Made by a program: the position numbers and the translations under genes. This document shows, piece by piece, positions 1 to 10,152 of a DNA stretch of 33,264 bases. Location: the NCBI GenBank assembly GCA_023667285.1, contig JAMPAK010000001.1, forward strand, positions 1,141,482-1,174,745, read 5' to 3'. Numbering within the stretch: the first letter of the stretch is position 1; the number at the start of each line of letters is the position of its first letter. This DNA is from Muribaculaceae bacterium. GTDB lineage: Bacteria; Bacteroidota; Bacteroidia; Bacteroidales; Muribaculaceae. Below the pieces are notes generated by a model. That model ran no database searches and was not told where the DNA came from. It saw only the letters and a program-made list of their open reading frames with translations.

Positions 1-53
1 TAGGACGCAAGATTTTCATTCTTGAAAGAGGAGTTCGATTCTCCTATGGGCTA
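1..53 (+). tRNA. tRNA-Glu(TTC), 5' end cut by window edge
   Basis: This is the 3' two thirds of a glutamate tRNA. The anticodon stem CAAGA/TCTTG encloses a 7-nt loop with anticodon TTC at 15-17, followed by the T arm (AGGAG/CTCCT with loop TTCGATT) and the 3' acceptor strand ATGGGCT plus discriminator A. CCA is not encoded. Bases 1-55 are identical to 431-485 in the complete copy downstream. The acceptor 5' strand and D-arm start lie before the window. No terminator or promoter separates it from rpsT 41 nt later, so the two are probably cotranscribed. Confidence 0.93.
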
Positions 54-94
54 CTGAAAATCAATCATAAGATATAAAAAACAACAGAATCCAA

Positions 95-352
95 ATGGCA
101 AATCATAAGTCATCACTTAAGAGAATCCGTCAGACTCAGTCCCGTCGTCTTCGTAACCGCTATTACGCAAAGACTGCGCGCAATGCCGTGCGCAACCTCC
201 GCAAGATGACAGACAAGGCGCAGGCCGAGGCTGCTTTCCGCAAGATTGGCGCTATGCTCGACCGTCTGGCCTCGAAGAACGCGATCTCTAAGAACAAGGC
301 AGCCAACCTCAAGAGCAAGCTCGCTCACCACATCGCCAAGCTCGCTGCCTGA
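95..352 (+). CDS. rpsT: 30S ribosomal protein S20
   Basis: S20 is a primary 16S rRNA-binding protein of the small subunit. The 85-aa product has the usual length and a very basic N-terminus ([15 protein letters not shown]) that fits the S20 helical bundle, with the conserved features of an Arg/Lys-rich first helix and an Ala/Lys-rich C-terminus. The ATG start follows an A-rich stretch without a Shine-Dalgarno site, as is normal in Bacteroidetes. The gene sits between two tRNA-Glu genes with no promoter consensus of its own, so it is probably processed from a tRNA-mRNA-tRNA transcript. Confidence 0.96.
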   Translation: MANHKSSLKRIRQTQSRRLRNRYYAKTARNAVRNLRKMTDKAQAEAAFRKIGAMLDRLASKNAISKNKAANLKSKLAHHIAKLAA

Positions 353-411
353 GAAATGCTAAACTCTAGTCGCCCCGTCGGTCGTCAAGGCTGAGAGGTG
401 ACCATTGGTTC

Positions 412-483
412 GGCCCATTCGTCTATCGGCTAGGACGCAAGATTTTCATTCTTGAAAGAGGAGTTCGATTCTCCTATGGGCTA
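412..483 (+). tRNA. tRNA-Glu(TTC), complete
   Basis: A 72-nt cloverleaf can be drawn by hand. Acceptor strands 412-418 and 476-482 pair with a G-U at the first position; the anticodon stem is 438-442/450-454 with TTC at 445-447; the T stem is 459-463/471-475. The discriminator is A483 and CCA is not encoded. It lies 59 nt after the rpsT stop codon. Its 3' 55 nt match the partial copy at the window start exactly. Confidence 0.97.
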
Positions 484-512
484 CTCCTTTTGTCACACCT
501 TTGCACAAAAGT

Positions 513-551
513 CCCTGTCAACAGCATCTGTCTGTGGTCAGGGCTTTTTTT
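513..551 (+). terminator. Intrinsic terminator after the second tRNA-Glu
   Basis: An imperfect stem (outer CCCTG/CAGGG, inner ACAG/CTGT with a small internal loop) runs straight into a run of seven T residues at 545-551. It ends the tRNA/rpsT transcript and lies 5 bp before the stop codon of the convergent glycosyltransferase gene. Confidence 0.75.
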
Positions 552-556
552 GTGAC

Positions 557-1306
557 CTATAGCCATCTGTGATGCTTGCTGTAAAAATAGAGGAGCGCCT
601 TCAGATGTGTGAGCGCTCCGCGCGAAAGGAGGCTGCCAGTGGTGGCGCGTTGCCAGTCGTGAATGATTGTGATGTCAGGCATGTAAATGACTTTCAGCCC
701 GAGGGTGCGCACGGCCATGCAAAAGTCAGCGTCCTCGGGACCGTAGAATATCCTCTCGTCTAGGCCTCCGCTCTGCTGATAGGCCATGCGTGTGAACATC
801 TGTGCGGCTCCGATAACATAGAATGGCTCCAAGAGGGTTGATGGGATGGCAGTGGCAAGGGATGAGCGGCGTTTCCCGGTTATGACATTGCGGAGTTTGG
901 AGAGGATTCCGGGGTAGGGACGGAAACTCGACTGGGTGTCCCCCTTGGGGCTGACAAGCCTAGGGGCCACTAGCCCGGCTCCTGGAATTGAGGCTAGTCT
1001 CCCGGAGAGGGTGAGTATGGCCTCAGGAGTAGCGATGGTGTCGTTGTCGAGAATCATCAGATGCTCGCCCGTGGCTTCGCGTAGACCTGAATTGCGTCCG
1101 GCTGCGACACCTATATTACTCTCATGGCGGATGATTTTCACCGATGGAAACTCAGACCGCACAGTCTCAACGGTGTTGTCTGTGGAGCCGTTGTCGACAA
1201 GGATAATCTCAACGTCATCGCGCTCCAGCAGGCCGCTGATTGAAAGGAGGCACCGCAGAGTCAGAACGCGCTGTGAACAGGTGAGGATGATGATGGAGAG
1301 TTTCAT
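557..1306 (-). CDS. Family 2 glycosyltransferase (WbbL/rhamnosyltransferase-like)
   Basis: This is a cytoplasmic GT-A glycosyltransferase of 249 aa that would transfer a nucleotide-activated sugar to an acceptor such as a lipid-linked glycan. The N-terminus has the family 2 pattern: IIILTC strand, VDNGSTD near residue 38, the DXD-like metal site DND at 87-89, and a C-terminal GLDERIFYGPEDADFC block with the acidic pair E191/D192. This block and the HDWQRAT motif near 216 resemble the WbbL/RfbF-type branch, many members of which are rhamnosyltransferases. No transmembrane segment is evident. Its ATG overlaps the stop of the upstream radical SAM gene by 4 bp, so the two are translationally coupled. 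The sugar and acceptor cannot be read from the sequence. Confidence 0.88.
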   Translation of the reverse strand: MKLSIIILTCSQRVLTLRCLLSISGLLERDDVEIILVDNGSTDNTVETVRSEFPSVKIIRHESNIGVAAGRNSGLREATGEHLMILDNDTIATPEAILTLSGRLASIPGAGLVAPRLVSPKGDTQSSFRPYPGILSKLRNVITGKRRSSLATAIPSTLLEPFYVIGAAQMFTRMAYQQSGGLDERIFYGPEDADFCMAVRTLGLKVIYMPDITIIHDWQRATTGSLLSRGALTHLKALLYFYSKHHRWL

Positions 1307-2745
1307 CCAAAGAGCTTTATTTTCAGTGCCTTGAATGCGTGTTTGAGTTCGGAGAATGACTGGAACCGACCTATCTGACGTGCCACAAAGCGTGGGGAAA
1401 GGAAGAAACTTAGATTATTGCGGTAGAGGAGACGCTCCATCTCGCGTGACGACAAGGACGGTAGATTGACAATCGACTCGCGCTGGACATCTGTGGGGAC
1501 ATACTCGCCCCCCTCGATCCATCCGTTCTCTTTGCAGATCTTATACCACTCAGTGCCGGGAAATGGAGAGACAATGTTGAACATCACCTGGTCTGCACCG
1601 AGTTTCTTAGACTCGTGAAGGGTCTCTATGACTGTATCGTGTGTCTCGAGGGGGCTACTGCCTATGAGGACATTGAGTTTGACGGGGACGCCGTGTTCCT
1701 TCAGCAGCGACACAGCGCGGCGGATGTCAGCAGCAGTCTCACCTTTCCTGATGTACTTGAGTATCTCATCGTTAAACGATTCAACCCCGAGGTCGACATA
1801 TAGACATCCGCTCTCCCCAAGCATCTTGGCTATAGAGGGAGTGATGGCGTCAGCCCTAGCCTGGCAGCCCCAGACAATCCCGTGCTTCTTCATAATCTCA
1901 CACAGGGCTGCGGTGCGCTCCTCATTCCATATGAAGTTGTCGTCCATGAAGCCGATGGCCTTGTAGCCCTCAGCGGCCAGCATGGCCACCTCAGCCTCGA
2001 CATTTTCAGTGGAGCGATAGCCTATGAGCGGCTTGCGTCCATGCTCGACCCGATACTCAATCTCGCGGGCGAAGGTCAGTGAGGAGGGCACACAATAGAT
2101 GCAGCGGTAAGGACAGTTGCGCGAGGTGATCATGGTGGTGTAAGGGCCACACTTCAACTTGGGGTTGTGATACTCGGCGCCGTCCAGCAGATGGCGGGCT
2201 GCAAACGGGACCTGATTGAGGTCGGCAATGAGAGGCCGGGGCGGATTGTTGACAATCTTTCCTTCAGAGTCCATCCACGACAGGCCCTTGATGGTGTTGA
2301 TCGGGGAGTTGTCATGGAAAGCGTTGATGAGTTGGGCCACGGTCTCCTCAGGCTCACCGCGGACTATATAGATGTTGCTGTCGGCCAGACAACGCTTTGT
2401 GAAGTGTGTGGGGCCGGGACCCATCATCACTATCCTCACATCTGGTCGGTGGCGGCGAATTACATTGATGGCTGAGAGGTCAGTGGAGATGGATAGGTTG
2501 ACAGTCCAGATGAGGTAGACATCACTGTCATCCTCAGCAAAAAATCTGTCAAACTCCTTGGGTGAGGTTTTATGATAGACGAAATCACGATATCTCACCT
2601 CGTTTCTCTTGTCCTGCTCGAGCACGGCGGCGACTGTGAGTTCATAGATGTTTGGTGCCAGATAGACCACACGTGTGCAGCCTGCCGTGCGTTCAGCCGG
2701 CTGTTTGTGGTCGTAGCAGGGTGGGACAAGAAAGGTGAGTTTCAT
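1303..2745 (-). CDS. Cobalamin-binding-domain radical SAM protein
   Basis: A 480-aa class B-type radical SAM enzyme. Residues about 1-150 look like the B12-binding Rossmann-like fold found in BchE/HpnR relatives. The radical SAM core follows, with the 4Fe-4S cluster motif C211-x3-C215-x2-C218 in the context SRNCPYRCIYC. Downstream the GFMDDNF and GVESFND strands of the TIM barrel are visible. A basic C-terminal tail (last 40 residues) may contact membranes. Enzymes of this architecture carry out C-methylation, cyclisation or oxidation on lipids, antibiotics or glycans; which applies here is unknown. The 4-bp overlap with a WbbL-like glycosyltransferase suggests a surface glycan or glycolipid substrate. 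I see no good TTTG/TAnnTTTG promoter in the 100 bp upstream. Confidence 0.88.
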   Translation of the reverse strand: MKLTFLVPPCYDHKQPAERTAGCTRVVYLAPNIYELTVAAVLEQDKRNEVRYRDFVYHKTSPKEFDRFFAEDDSDVYLIWTVNLSISTDLSAINVIRRHRPDVRIVMMGPGPTHFTKRCLADSNIYIVRGEPEETVAQLINAFHDNSPINTIKGLSWMDSEGKIVNNPPRPLIADLNQVPFAARHLLDGAEYHNPKLKCGPYTTMITSRNCPYRCIYCVPSSLTFAREIEYRVEHGRKPLIGYRSTENVEAEVAMLAAEGYKAIGFMDDNFIWNEERTAALCEIMKKHGIVWGCQARADAITPSIAKMLGESGCLYVDLGVESFNDEILKYIRKGETAADIRRAVSLLKEHGVPVKLNVLIGSSPLETHDTVIETLHESKKLGADQVMFNIVSPFPGTEWYKICKENGWIEGGEYVPTDVQRESIVNLPSLSSREMERLLYRNNLSFFLSPRFVARQIGRFQSFSELKHAFKALKIKLFG

Positions 2746-2791
2746 TATCTATGGTTATATGTCTATCTGTTCAGGTGTTTATCTATATGAA

Positions 2792-2824
2792 TAACGCACA
2801 ACTCCCCGTGGAAATTGTGCGTTA
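2792..2824 (-). terminator. Stem-loop between HD-protein and radical SAM genes
   Basis: A perfect 10-bp inverted repeat (TAACGCACAA at 2792-2801, TTGTGCGTTA at 2815-2824) with a 13-nt loop lies 21 bp past the HD-protein stop codon. The following bases on the minus strand are only moderately T-rich, so it is a probable terminator or 3'-end stabilising hairpin that separates the upstream operon from the radical SAM gene. Confidence 0.55.
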
Positions 2825-2845
2825 GTGATGAGGATAGCGTCTTGG

Positions 2846-3457
2846 TCAACGGTCGCGCTCCAGAAGTTGGGACGACACAGTGTCAGCCGTATGTATGAGT
2901 GGCAGGAGCGGAGTCTGAGCAACAGCTGTGCGATAACTGCGGTCCTGCTCAATCTGTGTGTTGTCTACAGCCCAGGGTCCCATGTGCCAACGGATGGCCA
3001 GGACCTCATCGTCCTCGAGGTCAAGGCCGCTGCGGAGGAGCATCACCACGGATTTCTCGCCGTGACCCATGGGCAGGTTTGAGTAGTTCACCTCATATTC
3101 CTCAATGTCTTCCCATACACCTATCTCGTTTTTGCGCTTGCGCGACACGATGCGATAGATGTTTGCCTTGCAAGTGTCGTGAAGGAGGGCTGCGATGATG
3201 ACTGAGTCCATGGGGAGTTTTTCCTCAAGGTCCGGACGGGCTTTGAGAATTCCTTCACGTAGCATTACGGCAGCGTCATAGACACTGAGCGAGTGCTCGA
3301 GGAGTCCACCGGGGAAATTGAAATGGTTTTTCACTGAGGCCGGTGCCTCAAAGAATCCCCATGTCTCGAGGTCCTCGATGACATATTCGATATTCTCGCG
3401 TCCGGTGGAGCGGAGCAGCTCGCAGAAGCGGGCTTTCTTTTCTTCCTTAGTAGCCAT
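2846..3457 (-). CDS. HD-domain metal-dependent phosphohydrolase
   Basis: A 203-aa cytoplasmic protein with the HD superfamily metal ligands in order: H55 (in GGLLEHSLSV), H93-D94 (in ALLHDTCK), H132 (in GHGEKS) and H158 (in IRWHMG). The spacing recalls the HD module of YhaM-type 3'-5' exoribonucleases, but the OB-fold nucleic-acid-binding domain of YhaM is absent, so a nuclease role is only a guess. Other HD proteins hydrolyse nucleotides or cyclic nucleotides. The ATG lies 7 bp after the stop of the lipoprotein gene, and this is the last gene of the susB-protease-lipoprotein-HD array. The substrate is unknown. Confidence 0.8.
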   Translation of the reverse strand: MATKEEKKARFCELLRSTGRENIEYVIEDLETWGFFEAPASVKNHFNFPGGLLEHSLSVYDAAVMLREGILKARPDLEEKLPMDSVIIAALLHDTCKANIYRIVSRKRKNEIGVWEDIEEYEVNYSNLPMGHGEKSVVMLLRSGLDLEDDEVLAIRWHMGPWAVDNTQIEQDRSYRTAVAQTPLLPLIHTADTVSSQLLERDR

Positions 3458-3464
3458 CAGGGTC

Positions 3465-4010
3465 TCAGCGTTTGAATGTTACCTCACAGCCGGGGAGGCC
3501 TGCGGTAATCAGTGAGTCAGCCATCTCAACAGTAGCCTCTCCTATGCGGCAAGGGAGTGAGACAATCTCGGTCACGGTTATCCCCGGCACCAGTGCAGCC
3601 ATTATCTCTGAGAGTGAGGGCGCAGACTTCATCGCCTTGTATTCGGCGTAGGTCCAGTGGGTGAATCGTGAGTCGGGGTTGATGCCACGGTTGTCGAGCA
3701 GCCAGCCGTCTTTAAGTTTGCCAGGCATTGCTGTGAGGTCTGTTGGAGCCGGAAATGACACAATCTTGCCGCCTGTGACTGTGACAGGGACAAGTGAGTC
3801 AGAGGGGGCTGATGTGCGATAGATTACTGCATGAGGGAGCATGGCGGGTCCGGGAGAAATAGGCATGATCGGTTCAGCCGGCATGGGGACAGTGGTCTCC
3901 GGCGTCTGACCGGAAGTGGTCGGAGCGGTTGTCTGCTTCTGTGAAGAACAACCGGTGGCCGCTGCCGCCATGACGGCGGCAACGGCCACAGATGTTAAGG
4001 AGTTTCTCAT
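3465..4010 (-). CDS. Small conserved lipoprotein downstream of C10 protease
   Basis: A 181-aa exported lipoprotein. The N-terminus has a short basic region, an Ala-rich hydrophobic core and a lipobox ending AATGC with the lipid-bearing Cys at 21. A Thr/Pro-rich linker follows (about 25-55), then a globular domain with the phrases DSLVPVTVTGG, GWLLDNRGI and WTYAEYK that I recall from hypothetical lipoproteins of other Bacteroidales. Its start codon overlaps the stop of the C10 protease gene (ATGA), so the two are translationally coupled. Bacteroides C10 proteases are known to be encoded with small exported inhibitors; this one does not resemble the Spi-type inhibitors I know, so an inhibitor or chaperone role is inference only. 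Confidence 0.75.
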   Translation of the reverse strand: MRNSLTSVAVAAVMAAAATGCSSQKQTTAPTTSGQTPETTVPMPAEPIMPISPGPAMLPHAVIYRTSAPSDSLVPVTVTGGKIVSFPAPTDLTAMPGKLKDGWLLDNRGINPDSRFTHWTYAEYKAMKSAPSLSEIMAALVPGITVTEIVSLPCRIGEATVEMADSLITAGLPGCEVTFKR

Positions 4011-6292
4011 TTCATAAGGATCTTATCAACCTTCTCACCCTGACGGCGGATGACGATAGAGCCTGCAGTGGGGTTGCTGACGGGCTGACCCTGAAGGTTG
4101 AAGTATTCGATGGGAGCATCATTCTCAATGATGACGCCTTCGATGGCTGTTGAGGCGCCAAGAGTGAACTCTTTAGGACCTGACAGTTTCTGAATGCCGT
4201 TGTAGATATAGACATCGTAGGTTTTTCCTTCAACTCCCTCATAGAACGGCCCGGAGATTGTGACATCCTTAGTCTCACCCTTGTTGATGTAGAGCGGACG
4301 TGAGTCGAGCTGTGCAAGGGGTGTGGCGGTATTGCCCTTGTCATAGATGCGTGCTGCGATAGTTCCGGCGAAGTAGCCCATCGAGCATGTGGCCTTGGCA
4401 TTGATGACAATGTTGTCGGCAGTGGTTTCATCGATGTTCCATGCAGATGAGGAGACGCTGATGAATGTGGCCACACCACCGGTGTATTTGCTGACAGTCA
4501 CATTGGCAGAGCCGAGAGACTTGCCATTGCCGTCGACCATCACAAGTGTGTAGTCTCCGGGGTTGACTGTGGTGAGCCATTTGCCTGAATAGTCTACCAC
4601 GCCCTGGCCGGGTGAGACGATGGCGTTATACATCTCTGCTTTTGCCACGACAGCGCCGGCTGCGTTCTGGAGCTGAGGGGTCATCTGGAAGTAGACGTCC
4701 TTCTCTCCGTCATAGGTGTAGGGGAGGGAGAGGCCGAACAGTTTGTCGGTGTACATGGGTGATACCACCTCAAGCTCACCCCACTGGATGTTGCCGCTGA
4801 CAATAGGTGTGATGGTGAATGTTGAGCCTGCGCGTACAATCTCGAAACTGCCTGTGTCGACCGGAGTGTGGTGGATGGGGTAGTACTCGTTATTGTAGAG
4901 GAATGTGAGTTCTCCACGATAGCGGCCCACGGGGAGGACGCCTACGCCAAACGAAAGGTTGCGATAGCCTGATCCGGCCGTCCATGTTGTTGATCCGGCA
5001 TTGAAGGCGCGGATATATTCGCCTGTCTCCATGTCGTATATCCTCATGGAGAGACGGCCTGTCAGTGTGTAGGGGGTGTAGCTGATGAAGGGACCGGGAA
5101 TAACTGCGTTTGTGCCGCTGACTGAGGCAGTGAGTGGCTGCGAGCACATGATGTAGGGTGCGGGGAGGGTGGAGTTGATGATGGGCTTCTCAGCGCCGAG
5201 GATGATGGTCTGGTCTGAGTTGAAGCCGTCTGAGTTGCCGCCGATGCCCTGCGAGCCAGGGACAAGGCGATTGAGACGGAAGTAGCCGTCGCTCATGCCG
5301 CCCCATCCCCAGTTGAAATGGAAGAGGCCATTCTTGTAGCCGTCGCATACGAACGCGTGGCCACCTGACTCGCCGCGGCCTGAATAGTAAACAGGGCCGA
5401 CATTCTTAAGGTCGTTGTAGATGAGGTCTTCCCACTCCTCTGATGAATAGGCCAGACGGACAGCCATGTTGATGCCTTTGTCAAAGCCGAAGTATTCTCT
5501 CATGGCTCCGGGGACGGCTGAGGACTGTGCGCCGGATGAACTGGTGCCATATCCCATGTCGACAGCCACGCCACACGCATAGATGAGTGTGGCCACAGCA
5601 TTGCGCTCAGCGGCGGTGCCTGAAGTGCTGGAGTAACTGTTGAGCATCAGGTCCCACTCAAATGTGGTGTTGGCATAGTCGAATGTGAGACGCTGTCCGT
5701 TCCATGAGTAGGAGTGTGAGCCGGTACCTTTCTCAGGATAGTCGTGATATTTGATCACCTGAGCCATAGCCACAGCTACACAACCAGCATATGTCGATTG
5801 GTTGCCCGACGTGGGGCAGAGCAGGTTGTAAGGAGCGCCCTGGTCCCACTTTGTGGTGACAAGAGGCTCTATATCCTTGCGTGAGGCTGCCGCAGCATAC
5901 CCATATTCGGAAGCTCCGGCTGCGATGCCGGCCGAGATTTCAGCCTGATACTGGCTGAGCCACCAACGGAAGTTGTCTGGGAGATTGTTGAGGTCGAGAT
6001 CGGTGTCTGAATAGCCGAGGAGAGGTTCGGCAACATCGTCGGCTGAGACAACTACGAAGCCCTGGCCTTCGCCACGGGAGATGACATAGAGGGCAGGCTC
6101 CTCAGACTCAAGCACATTGAGAGTGAGGGCGGCCTCCACACGTCCGGGCACGAGCATGCGGCTCATGGATGCGGGCGCATCTGCCGAGCTCATGGCTCTT
6201 CCCAGGGCCTGGGCGGGCGACAGCGGACTTGCCTGGGAAACGCCGGTGGCGGCGAGGGCTGCTGCTGCAAGTGTGATGATGGTTTTTTTCAT
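4007..6292 (-). CDS. C10 family (streptopain/SpeB-like) cysteine protease
   Basis: A 761-aa secreted papain-fold endopeptidase. A signal peptide (1-21) is followed by a Spi-type inhibitory propeptide (about 25-140) with the VISRGEGQGFVVVSADD block. The mature domain has the C10 catalytic cysteine C171 (YAGCVAVAMAQ) and catalytic histidine H312 (GGHAFVCDGY), followed by the conserved FHFNWGWGG loop. Residues about 380-720 form repeated beta-rich, immunoglobulin-like regions. The last 35 residues (YFNLQGQPV...NPTAGSIVI, ending in a basic KILMK) resemble the C-terminal domain of type IX secretion cargo, so the enzyme may be cell-surface attached. It lies 53 bp after susB and is coupled to the lipoprotein gene. 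Its substrate, host or dietary protein, is unknown. Confidence 0.93.
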   Translation of the reverse strand: MKKTIITLAAAALAATGVSQASPLSPAQALGRAMSSADAPASMSRMLVPGRVEAALTLNVLESEEPALYVISRGEGQGFVVVSADDVAEPLLGYSDTDLDLNNLPDNFRWWLSQYQAEISAGIAAGASEYGYAAAASRKDIEPLVTTKWDQGAPYNLLCPTSGNQSTYAGCVAVAMAQVIKYHDYPEKGTGSHSYSWNGQRLTFDYANTTFEWDLMLNSYSSTSGTAAERNAVATLIYACGVAVDMGYGTSSSGAQSSAVPGAMREYFGFDKGINMAVRLAYSSEEWEDLIYNDLKNVGPVYYSGRGESGGHAFVCDGYKNGLFHFNWGWGGMSDGYFRLNRLVPGSQGIGGNSDGFNSDQTIILGAEKPIINSTLPAPYIMCSQPLTASVSGTNAVIPGPFISYTPYTLTGRLSMRIYDMETGEYIRAFNAGSTTWTAGSGYRNLSFGVGVLPVGRYRGELTFLYNNEYYPIHHTPVDTGSFEIVRAGSTFTITPIVSGNIQWGELEVVSPMYTDKLFGLSLPYTYDGEKDVYFQMTPQLQNAAGAVVAKAEMYNAIVSPGQGVVDYSGKWLTTVNPGDYTLVMVDGNGKSLGSANVTVSKYTGGVATFISVSSSAWNIDETTADNIVINAKATCSMGYFAGTIAARIYDKGNTATPLAQLDSRPLYINKGETKDVTISGPFYEGVEGKTYDVYIYNGIQKLSGPKEFTLGASTAIEGVIIENDAPIEYFNLQGQPVSNPTAGSIVIRRQGEKVDKILMK

Positions 6293-6345
6293 TTGTCTTC
6301 TTAATATGTGTTTAGTTTTTTTATTCCTATTGTTTTGCTTGTTTC

Positions 6346-8569
<2,224 letters not shown>

Positions 8570-8635
8570 AATCTATGTCAAAAAGTCACGAAAAAGGTTT
8601 CTTACCGTCCACATTCACAAATTTTTACAAAATAA

Positions 8636-8664
8636 ACAGCCCGATGCAAGAGGCATCGGGCTGT
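8636..8664 (-). terminator. Intrinsic terminator of the inositol-phosphate synthase gene
   Basis: A perfect 12-bp stem (8636-8647 with 8653-8664) with a 5-nt loop lies 32 bp past the stop codon. On the minus strand it is followed by the T-rich TTATTTTG. The stem is strong enough to act in both directions. Confidence 0.85.
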
Positions 8665-8695
8665 ATTTGGTGATCAGTGGTGTCAAATGGAGTGA

Positions 8696-10024
8696 TTAAT
8701 CAATCTCCTCGTCAGCCTCATATCCTCCCATCTCGCGAATGGCATTCTTGAGCATGGTGTACTGCTGGAAGAGGTGGTTGACGGGTACCTCGCCCTTTGT
8801 GTAGTCGTGCATCGGGCTCTTGAGGAAGAAGCTCAGGAAGCGCTGGATGCCGCTCTTGCCTGCGCGGGCGGCGAGGTCGCTGAGAAGCACGAGGTCAAGG
8901 CAGAGGGGGGCGGCGAGGATTGAGTCGCGGCAGAGGAAGTTGATCTTGATCTGCATGGGATAGCCCATCCATCCGAAGATGTCGATGTTGTCCCATCCCT
9001 CCTTGTTGTCGTTGCGGGGAGGATAGTAGTTGATGCGTACCTTGTGGTAGTATTGGGTGTCCTCGTCATTGCCGTGGCCGTAGAGGTCGGGTTGCTTCTC
9101 GGGAACGAGGATTGACTCAAGTGTGGAGAGTTTTGAAACCTCCTTAGTGCGGAAGTTGGCGGGCTCGTCGAGCACAAGTCCGTCACGGTTGCCGAGGATG
9201 TTGGTTGAGAACCATCCGCTCAGACCGAGGCAGCGTGTGCCGATGATGGGGGCGAAACCGCTCTTAACAAGTGTCTGGCCTGTCTTGAAGTCCTTTCCGG
9301 CGATGGGCATGCCTGTCTGCTCGCTGAGCTCCCACATGGCGGGGATGTCAACTGTGGTGTTGGGGGCGCCCATGATGAAGGGTGCACCCTCCTTGAGGGC
9401 TGCATAAGCGTAGCACATAGAGGGGGCAATATGCTCTTTGTCGTCAGCCTTCATAGCAGCCTCGAGGGCCTCGAGCGTACCGTGAACCTTCTCGTCAACG
9501 GGAACGTAAACCTCAGTGGATGCAGCCCAGAGGACAACAACGCGGTCTACGCCGGTCTCTTTCTTGAAGTTGCGGATATCCTCGCGGAGCTGCTCTGCCA
9601 TCTCCCAGCGGGTCTTGCCTTCCATGACGTTGTCGCCGGTGAGGCGCTTGGCGTAGTTCTTGTCGAACGCAGCCTTCATGGGCTTGATGGCCACGAGCTC
9701 ATCCTTGACGGGGTTGATATCCTTCTCCTTGAGCACCTCAGCGTTGATGGCGCTCTCGTATGCGTTTGCAGGATAAACGTCCCATGCGCCGAACACGATG
9801 TCGTTGAGGTCAGCGATGGGTACGATTTCGTTATATTTCAGATATTTCTTGTCTGCACCTTTGCCTACGCGGATCTTGTCATACTGTGTCATTGATCCTA
9901 CGGGCTTTGTGAGGCCTTTGCGAGCCATCAGAACGCCGGTCATGAAGGTGGTTGTCACGGCGCCGAGACCTACTACGAGTACGCCAAGTTTACCTGTGGC
10001 GGGTTTTACGGTAGTGTTACTCAT
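8696..10024 (-). CDS. myo-inositol-1-phosphate synthase
   Basis: Converts glucose 6-phosphate to inositol 3-phosphate (1L-myo-inositol 1-phosphate) with a bound NAD cofactor. The 442-aa protein shows the NAD-binding loop GLGAVTTT (19-26) near the N-terminus, and the core blocks VVVLWAASTE, FIMGAPNTT, GKDFKTGQT and IKINFLCRDS of the INO1-type family. In Bacteroides this enzyme supplies inositol for inositol phosphoceramide and phosphatidylinositol (known for B. thetaiotaomicron); in that organism it sits beside lipid-processing genes, whereas here it stands alone between two terminators or unrelated operons. The ATG is preceded by an unusually long leader of about 120 nt with hairpins. The gene ends in a strong terminator. 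Confidence 0.93.
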   Translation of the reverse strand: MSNTTVKPATGKLGVLVVGLGAVTTTFMTGVLMARKGLTKPVGSMTQYDKIRVGKGADKKYLKYNEIVPIADLNDIVFGAWDVYPANAYESAINAEVLKEKDINPVKDELVAIKPMKAAFDKNYAKRLTGDNVMEGKTRWEMAEQLREDIRNFKKETGVDRVVVLWAASTEVYVPVDEKVHGTLEALEAAMKADDKEHIAPSMCYAYAALKEGAPFIMGAPNTTVDIPAMWELSEQTGMPIAGKDFKTGQTLVKSGFAPIIGTRCLGLSGWFSTNILGNRDGLVLDEPANFRTKEVSKLSTLESILVPEKQPDLYGHGNDEDTQYYHKVRINYYPPRNDNKEGWDNIDIFGWMGYPMQIKINFLCRDSILAAPLCLDLVLLSDLAARAGKSGIQRFLSFFLKSPMHDYTKGEVPVNHLFQQYTMLKNAIREMGGYEADEEID

Positions 10025-10071
10025 GATTTTAGTTAAATTCTGAAGTGTGAATGATTGAAGTCGTGATTAGA

Positions 10072-10111
10072 GGATGCCTCATCCGGGTTTTTCATCAGAC
10101 TGATGGAGGCA
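10072..10111 (-). promoter_or_regulatory. Structured 5' leader of inositol-phosphate synthase
   Basis: Within the predicted leader, TGCCTC (10106-10111 read on the minus strand) can pair with GAGGCA (10075-10080), enclosing a second hairpin, CATCAG-1 nt-CTGATG (10093-10105). A competing small stem GGATG/CATCC (10072-10084) uses the same bases as the outer helix, so the two folds exclude each other. Seen in sequence; a regulatory role is inferred. Confidence 0.4.
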
Positions 10112-10152
10112 AAGAAACGGCCCTATCCAGACGGTGGAGCCTATTCCGGGGT

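Noticed and set aside
1-485. 55-bp direct repeats at both tRNA-Glu genes as att sites of an integrated element
   Set aside because: The repeats are parts of two full tRNA genes and only 375 bp with rpsT lie between them; there is no integrase or cargo.
9431-9895. 154-aa frame antisense to inositol-phosphate synthase
   Set aside because: It lies fully within a conserved gene and is Leu/Val-rich without motifs; treated as a shadow frame.
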